From Trichoderma breve (taxonomy: Eukaryota > Ascomycota > Sordariomycetes > Hypocreales > Hypocreaceae), in contig NC_079234.1 of NCBI RefSeq assembly GCF_028502605.1, forward strand, positions 3,348,001-3,412,000: a DNA stretch of 64,000 nt. The letters are read 5' to 3'. Positions 57,515 to 64,000 of this stretch are shown in pieces. The notes beneath the pieces are model-generated. The model was not told where the DNA came from and searched no databases. It saw nothing but the letters and a program-made list of their open reading frames with translations. Numbering within the stretch: position 1 is the stretch's first letter; each line of letters starts with the position of its first letter. The position numbers were made by a program, and so were the translations under genes.

Positions 57515-59513
57515 TCAAATGTACTTGTACGGATTCATAATGCCATTCTGTCATGAGCCATTGTCAGTGTCAGCCCTACCGGCGTAGCAGTGCATAAGTT
57601 GGGAGAGATTGCTCAGGTCAGGTTGGATTGGGAAGAGGGTGCATGAGAGCGCGCGCGCCGCGGCATCTCTACAGCCATGACAAGCCCTCCCGCGCGGGAC
57701 TCAAGAGACATGTGATATGCCATATTGCCAGCCGCAAGCAATCAGATCATGCAAAAGACAGAAAGAGGGTCGTATGGGGAAACACGAGGAAAATCATGAA
57801 ACAAAAGCAGGTTGAAACAAGGCGCAAAAGCAAGGGTAAGAAACAAGCGACAGGCGACAACTGAGAATGGGGAACAAACGAGGTGTGGGCTTGGCTTACC
57901 GGATCATAGAGCTTCTTAATCTGCTTCATCAGGCCAATCACAGTCTCGTTCCGGCTGTACTGCACGTACTTCTTCTTGGCCAGCCCCAGACCATGCTCGG
58001 CGCTGATGCTACCATTACGCTTCTCGATCCATTCGTACACAAAGGGCTCTAGAGCCTCCTCGACCTTGGCGTCATACCGTCTTACGGCCACATTGAGATG
58101 CAGGTTGGAGTCACCCATATGGCCGTAGCCCACAACTGCGCTTACCGGGTGCTCCTCGGTTTCGCCGATTAGGCCAGCCTCCCCCATGCGCGCCTTGACA
58201 TCCTCGACAAGCGAGTACATCTCGGCCAGTGGGATCGAGACATCATACTTGTACACCCCGCCGCCGTGGCCAATGCACTCGGTGATGCTCTCGCGCCAGC
58301 TCCACAGTGCCTTGGCCTGCCCCTCGCCTTGGGCCACGACGCCATCGATCACGATTTCCTTGGTCAGCACGTCCTCGAGGAACTTTTCTAGCTTCTCGTA
58401 GTCATGGTCGCCGTTGGAGCCGCTGGTCTCGATAAGACAATAGAAGGGGTGTTCACCCTCCAGAGGCCTCTCTTCACCCTTGATCTTGTGCACGATCTGC
58501 TGGGTCCGAGAATCCATCAGCTCAAAGGCAGAAAGGATTTCCCCCAGCTGCTTCTTTGCCTCCCGGAAGGCAAGCTGTGCCTTTTCATACGACTCCAGGC
58601 CAAAGTAGGCCACGTTGACGGCGGCAGAGCGCTGCGGGCACTGGATGACCAGCTTGGTGATGATGCCAATGGTTCCCTCACCACCGATAAACAGCTGCTT
58701 CAGGTCGTAGCCCGTGTTGTTCTTGCGCAGAGCACACAGGTCGTTCATGACCGTGCCATCTGGCAAGACGGCTTCCATGCCCAAGACGTTTCCGTGCAAG
58801 CTGCCGTAGCGCAACAGCCTCAGGCCTCCAGCATTGGTGGCAACTGTACCACCCACATGGCACGATCCCTTAGCTCCTAGGTCGAGGGGAAAGATGTATC
58901 CCCTTTCAGCGAGGTACTGATCGGCCACCTCCAAGATGCATCCAGCATCCAACACGAGTGAGCCGCTGACCTCGTCGAAGGAATGGATCTGGTTCATGCG
59001 GCTCATGTTGATGATGATCTCGTCGAAAATAGGCACAGAGCCCCCAACAAGACCCGTGTTGCCTCCCTGCGGCACCACCGCCAGCTTCCTGTCATTGCAG
59101 TACTTGAGGATCTGGCTGACATCCTCGGTCGACCCTGGCTTGAGCACGAGACGGCCTTGACCTCGGTACTTGTGCATCCAATCCTCGTTGAAGGGCTTGA
59201 GATCGTCCTCTGCGCCGCCGGTGGTGCCATCGATCACGGCCTGCTCGCCTCCAAGCAGGTTTTTGAAGTAAGCCACATCATCCGCCGTCAGTGACGCATA
59301 TTTGGCGTCTCTTGTCAGTCCCGGATACGTCTCGGACGTGAGTTTGGCAAGGTGCTGGACGGCTTGTGATTGAGACAACAATCTCGGGACCGAAGTCGCA
59401 AAGCATCGAGCAGGCGAAATTGCATAGCAGGGCGCAAGTCTGGCACCGCCAATTGCGCCCATTCGCCGGCCGGGCGATTGCAGCACTCGCACGAGCCTCG
59501 ATCGTGTCACCAT
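57515..59513 (-). CDS. dld2: Mitochondrial FAD-linked D-2-hydroxyacid dehydrogenase (D-2-hydroxyglutarate/D-lactate type)
   Basis: Two exons, complement(57515..57547, 57900..59513), give 548 residues. The second exon is just 11 codons (NGIMNPYKYI and stop), following LYDP across a 352-bp intron (GTAAGC donor, ATGACAG acceptor, CTGAC branch); this restores the invariant C terminus of the family. The N terminus is basic and Ser/Ala/Leu-rich (RSRLVRVLQSPGRR), a mitochondrial presequence. FAD-binding motif PQGGNTGLVGGS lies at 148-159, GGEGTIGIIT near 277-286, then HMGDSNLHLN (465-474) and SAEHGLG (504-510). It resembles yeast Dld2/Dld3 and human D2HGDH, which oxidise D-2-hydroxyglutarate or D-lactate. 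The exact substrate is inferred from similarity. Confidence 0.93.
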
Positions 59514-60349
59514 TTTCAGTCAGAGGGTGAGAATCCTGCTGTCGTGAGGCCAACCAATGTCGGAGGGTGGAAAAAAAAAGACGGAGTGAGATCAGAGGGG
59601 CATAGGTTGAAGCTTCCTTTGCTTAGCACCTTCGATCGGCTGGCGATTCCCGGGTAGGCAAGAGCCGGAGCTACCTATTTTTCTCTTTAGTACTCCGTAT
59701 GGGTAGACAATGAGCCAAGCAGAAGCACCTCATTGATGCTTAAGCGCCATAAGACCACTTTCAGGCGTCACTTTTCTTTTTTTTTCTGCCACTAAGACGC
59801 CCTTGGTTAAATGCCCAATTGCCTGTCGGGCAGTTACAATTCGGTGCTTTTGAGGGCCCTTGAAGTCATTAGTGGGCCTTTGCCTCCGAGTCCGGCCTCG
59901 GAGAATTGATGCCGGGTAAGAAGCTTGGTCAACTGTAATACGAGCAAATGGAATCCATCATAAAAGGCAATACGAGTCTTCTTCGTAATTGATAAATAGG
60001 AGGCCAAGTGCCAATTAGTTTGGTTATCTACCGTCGTAGTACTATTAATTCAACGTGGGGAATACACTACAGAATTGTGTCCAATTTTAATCCGCACATC
60101 ACCATTACCATCCAAAAAGAGAGAAAAAAACAAAATAAGCAATGCGTGCATGCATCGAGGGGACCGAGAAAAACACCGCTGCCTCTCCAACCAAGTACTA
60201 TCCAGACAACATAGGAGACAGGGACTCCGTATAATGGGCATATGTGCGCGACAAGGAGAAAAGGGGGGGAAAGTATACAAAGAAATATACGGAGGCCGTC
60301 CACAAAATGACAGTGGGCCATGTATCATTCTGTTCGTCGCTGGGACTCT
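59514..60349. other. Intergenic: dehydrogenase promoter and alpha-actinin 3' flank
   Basis: 836 bp with T-rich and A-rich runs. Short frames at 60008-60353 on both strands are featureless. No gene is supported. Confidence 0.55.
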
Positions 60350-63300
60350 TTAAGCATGCACGCCGTTGACCTTGGAATCTCTTCGGGGTCGATCACCGCT
60401 GTTGGTGCTATCCTGGAGCACACCGGGTGGTATATCGTCGTCCGCATCTTCGCCACCCATCATCTTCTCCATGAAGGAGATGTAGTCGTACTGGGCTTTA
60501 CCCCGATCCCTTGACATATCTGGACCGCTGTGCGGCGGCATCATGTTGAGGAGCGTATCAATGACCTCCTCAGGGACAAGACTGTGGCGCAGATCCATTT
60601 CGGTGACGTACGGTTTTCCATCCGCAACCTCTCGGAACGACTGGAACACTTGCTCGGCAGTGTTTTGGTCCTCGGTGACATCGACCATGAACCGAATAAA
60701 CTGCTCGAATGTGACATATTCCTTGCCCCCAGACGTATCGACAAAGTAGTCGTGCATCTCCTCTTCAGAGAAAACCAGTCCCAGCGAGGCCAGGGCCGCA
60801 CTGAACTCGAGCTCCTGCAACGAATTTGAAGCGTCGCGGTCGAAATGACGGAACACACTCTCGAACTCTTCCAATTGGATGGGCGTCAAGTTGGTCATGT
60901 TGCGGGCGACCATTTGATTTTCCAAAAAGGACAGCTTTTTCTGGACGGATGATCTGACCAAGGTTAACTCGTAGGCCAATTCGTCATATGTGTATGTGGT
61001 GAAGTCGTTCTCCTCAATGTTTGCTTCCTCGCACATGGCATCTACTTCTGCAATGGTGCTGAGATATCGATCGAGGGGTGCCAAATTATCGCTGAGTTTT
61101 TTGACGTGGTGCAACTGGTCTTCAATATCGCCATCCAAGCCTGAAATGGCAAGTTGCATGGTGTTCAAAGCCATTGCAAAATCGTTGGCTTTATCTGCAA
61201 ATGACTTTCGTAGCGCGTTCTTGATACTGCGACGTTGTTAGCCAGCTGCCTTCGCTGCATACAGAACAAAAAGTCCACATACTCTCGAATGGTCTCATTG
61301 ATGAGCTGTGCGCGAGCCATCTCGCTCTTTGTGAGACTCTTCCAGTCTCTCTCAATGACCTCTTGACTGACCTCGAACGGAGGTTCGTAGGGCCGTAACC
61401 GGTACGTGCTGAGCTTCGTCTTGATATTTCCCAACAACGTGGCCAGCTCGCTCTTCTCAGCAACCCACTCTCGCTTCTTACCCCTCTTGTACTCTGAGAA
61501 TTGAGCGGCCTGGGCCTTTGCATCAGCATAGGTGCCTTCAAACTTGGCTGTGTGCCACTGGTCAACCTGGCCTCGGATGTTCTTGAGGAGCTCCCGCATC
61601 CGTCTCTCGTAGGCATTCTGCATCTCCCACGCGCCCTGCATGTTGTTGAAAAACTTTTCAACTCGTCGTCCTGCATTTTCGACCTTTTCCATCTGGGAGA
61701 AGGCATGGAACCAGTAGGCAATGTATGTCATCAAACTTCGCTCATCAGGCTTCGCCACATCGCACACATCTTCCACATCCAACAGCTTGGGAATGCCAAT
61801 CTCCTCTTGGGCAATGTCAAAGGCCAGCTGCATGTTGCCGCGGTGGTCCGACTTGTCCAGGGTATCAAAGTCAATCAAATCCGGGCGGTGAATATCGAGC
61901 AAGGCGCAAAAGGCAAGGCCGTTGTTCCAGCTGCTACTAAAGTCGCGAACTTCGACCTCATCATAGCATGCAGTTTTTCGTTGACACCACAGGAGCAGAC
62001 CCTCCTTGGCCGACATGCCCTCCTCATTGATATCACTGATGGTAAAGCGCAGAATCAGGGTCCAGATAAGACCGAGAACAATCTTGCGGTTGCCATCGAC
62101 GACATCTTCAGCACCAATATTTGTCATCTGGATACCCCTCGACCTGATGAAGTCCAAAGACAGGTTGGCATTTTCGAATTTCTGAACTCGGAGCTTCGGC
62201 CGGGAGGCATATCGACCGAGAGATTCGTGAGACAGGCATTCGAGCAAGTGAATCAACATAACCTAATAAATCATAGTTTCCGTGTTAATGTGAGACCTTC
62301 TTGAGTTGACATGGGCCAAGAGGGGAAAAGAAGTAGGAGGAAGGGCGAGAAAAAAAATGGGAAAATAGCCAGCAGCATCGTGGTGTAGATAGGGTCAACT
62401 TACACCATCGCTAAGGTCCGGCACCAAGTCCTTGACCTCAAGATTCCTGGCTACAATCTTTGTGTTAAGCCTAGGGAAGTCTTTGTCAGCATGTTACACA
62501 AGGGGTTGGTTGAGAAACCTGTAATTCGGGTTTCCCCCTTCTTTTCCTTTGTGGAAGGCGGGCAGGCGGGTTGAAAGAAACATACCATTTGGTAAACGTC
62601 TTTTCCTGGACCGTGATCCATCTCTGCTGCTCTGAAAGAGTCATCCTGTTGAGGAATTGTTCATGGACCCCTCGAATCGACGACGAATCGACTAGTACGT
62701 CGGCAGCAGAGGCCTTGGACTCCGCTAGGGCGAGATCAGAGTCAGAGTCGGCTTGACTCTGGGTTTCTGCCGGGCGAGGTTGTCTGGAAAACTTTGCTGG
62801 CTTGGGCGGTGGCTTTGGAGGACGGGAAAGCTTTGAGCGCGTTGGAGACTGGCTCAGGGCCTTGGTGCCCAATGACGAGCGACGCTTCTCTGACCGCTGG
62901 AGTGCAGCAGTACCGGTAATACTACGAGTCTCCTCCTTGTCCCGCCCACTCCGCTGGGGGTCCGAAGCGCAGCGTGGCCGGGGTAGAGATAGAGAGAGGG
63001 GCGTTTGCAGGCGCTCAACTGGCAGCGACACGGACAGAGACACAGGCACAGGGTCAGCCTCAGCCTTGGCGGCACTGACAGGCGATGCGAGTCTGGAGAC
63101 GGCCGATGAGCTGACGGGAGAGCTTGGGGGCGTGCAGAGGCCCAGGGAGGTCAAGCAGGTGGATGAAGTGGTGGTGACGGTGGTGGTGGTAGCAGTGGCA
63201 GTCGTCGTAGTAGTACTATTACAAGTATTACTGGTGCTGGTGAGATGCTGGAGCTGCAGCTGGAGCTGGACCGATGCAGATGAAGCGGCGAGGTTGGTGT

Positions 63301-63556
63301 CGATATTTAGACCAGAGGGGCGCTGGGGTTGTAAACAAAATTCCGGGAACTGGTCCGCCAGCTCGACGTTGCCGGGCTGCAGCTCCTCCAACAGGCCTGT
63401 GGCGCCCGTTGTGCCGGCGGTTACTTGTGTGCTAACGCCGCTAATACCAGCGCTGCTGGTGGTGCTAATAACGGTGCTGCCAGTGGGCGTAGGCGCCATC
63501 TTCTTGGGCGTCTTTAGCGGCCCTGTGGCGCTCTGGCTCAGGCTGTAATAGGCCAT
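60350..63556 (-). CDS. Alpha-actinin with a long low-complexity N-terminal extension
   Basis: Four exons, complement(60350..61226, 61283..62262, 62404..62470, 62586..63556), give 964 residues. The core (about the last 660) has two calponin-homology domains: ITVQEKTFTKWLNTKIVARN, GVMLIHLLECLSHESLGRY, then TACYDEVEVRDFSSSWNNGL and FCALLDIHRPDLID. Short spectrin-like helical repeats follow, then two EF-hand units (FDRDASNSLQELEFSAALAS, and a degenerate second). Alpha-actinin cross-links actin filaments in the contractile ring and at hyphal tips. Ahead of the core, one open frame adds ~300 residues rich in Ser/Thr/Pro with SRPPKPPPKPAKFSR. Three starts are possible: 63634 (adds a hydrophobic segment), 63556 (best context, GCCATGG; used here), or 62644 (core only). 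Which is used cannot be decided from sequence. Confidence 0.9.
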
Positions 63557-64000
63557 GGCGAAGGAGGTGAGCAGCAGCAGTAGCACTACTAGTGGCAGCG
63601 GTAAAAGACGGTCGTCGTCGTGGTACCGGTACATGTACAGGTACTTGGGATGGGGGGCAGAGTATCTTATCGATAGGACGGCCCAGCGGGTGGCTTTACT
63701 CTAAATTCAGCCAAGAACTCCAAAGAGAGAATATCAACAGATGGATATAGCAGTAGTATTAAGTAGTAGTATATAAGACTTGATGCTTTTTTATTTTTTG
63801 ATGCCTTTTTGTCTCTTTCTTCTTCTTCTACCACCAGGGCCTCGACTGTTATTATACTCTTTGGACAAGTACTTGTATGAGATGTATCAGAAACTTTTCT
63901 GGAGTTCCCTGCGGGCGAGCTTGACAGATGCTCCGTAACCACAGACGTGGCACCGTTAAAGCATCCTCGCCGTCTACGCGATTGGGTCCTCATGCGCGTC
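63557..64000. other. Upstream region of the alpha-actinin gene
   Basis: No gene is supported. The in-frame ATG at 63634 would extend alpha-actinin by 26 residues with a Leu-rich stretch. The region further right is AT-rich with TTTTTATTTTTTG-like tracts. Confidence 0.5.

Noticed and set aside
61501..63548. Two plus-strand frames (61501-62304 and 62802-63548)
   Set aside because: Shadows of alpha-actinin exons; the minus strand carries the calponin-homology and EF-hand motifs.

Overview
The window is nuclear DNA of a filamentous ascomycete, most likely Trichoderma or a close hypocrealean relative. Evidence for this: short introns (mostly 50-80 bp) with GTAAGT/GTATGT-type donors and CTAAC/CTGAC branch sites, intron-containing tRNA genes, a Zn2Cys6 regulator, fungal NACHT/STAND proteins, and a GH1 beta-glucosidase that reads almost like Trichoderma reesei BGL2/Cel1A. 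All assignments come from reading the sequence and from memory of protein families; no search was run. Splice junctions were placed by eye and checked for reading phase.

Layout. 1-9.7 kb: an uncharacterised membrane protein (-), an Erf4-type palmitoyltransferase subunit (+) and an SBF-like transporter (+). 9.8-27.7 kb is an accessory-looking block: two CorA-like two-transmembrane proteins (9775-11544 - and 18234-19961 +) flank a NACHT-ankyrin NLR-like receptor (12721-15146 -) and an acidic repeat-bearing unknown (15820-17353 -). Next come an intron-bearing tRNA-Ile, a STAND-like protein without a readable P-loop (20746-23138 -) and, divergently, a DUF7025-type AAA ATPase (23823-27685 +). 28-42.6 kb: beta-glucosidase, a GFA/CENP-V-fold zinc protein, tRNA-Val(CAC), an acyl-CoA synthetase with a PTS2-like N terminus, a VPS9-domain Rab GEF and a TRK potassium transporter. 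42.6-47.5 kb is a long stretch without a convincing gene. 47.5-64 kb is mostly housekeeping: XPB/Ssl2 helicase, a CHY zinc-finger protein, proteasome alpha4, a Zn2Cys6 transcription factor, mitochondrial D-2-hydroxyglutarate/D-lactate dehydrogenase and alpha-actinin.

The housekeeping genes show no common pathway. The most interesting part is the 9.8-27.7 kb block. Fungal NLR-like receptors are innate-immunity/allorecognition proteins that often act through membrane-active partners. Here one with eight exact 27-residue ankyrin repeats sits among CorA-like membrane proteins and other STAND/AAA proteins. That functional link is inference only. Smaller points are coding micro-exons (5, 7 and 19 nt), a GC-AG intron, a PTS2 motif, a long N-terminal extension on alpha-actinin, and an Erf4 frame with no ATG for about 245 codons.
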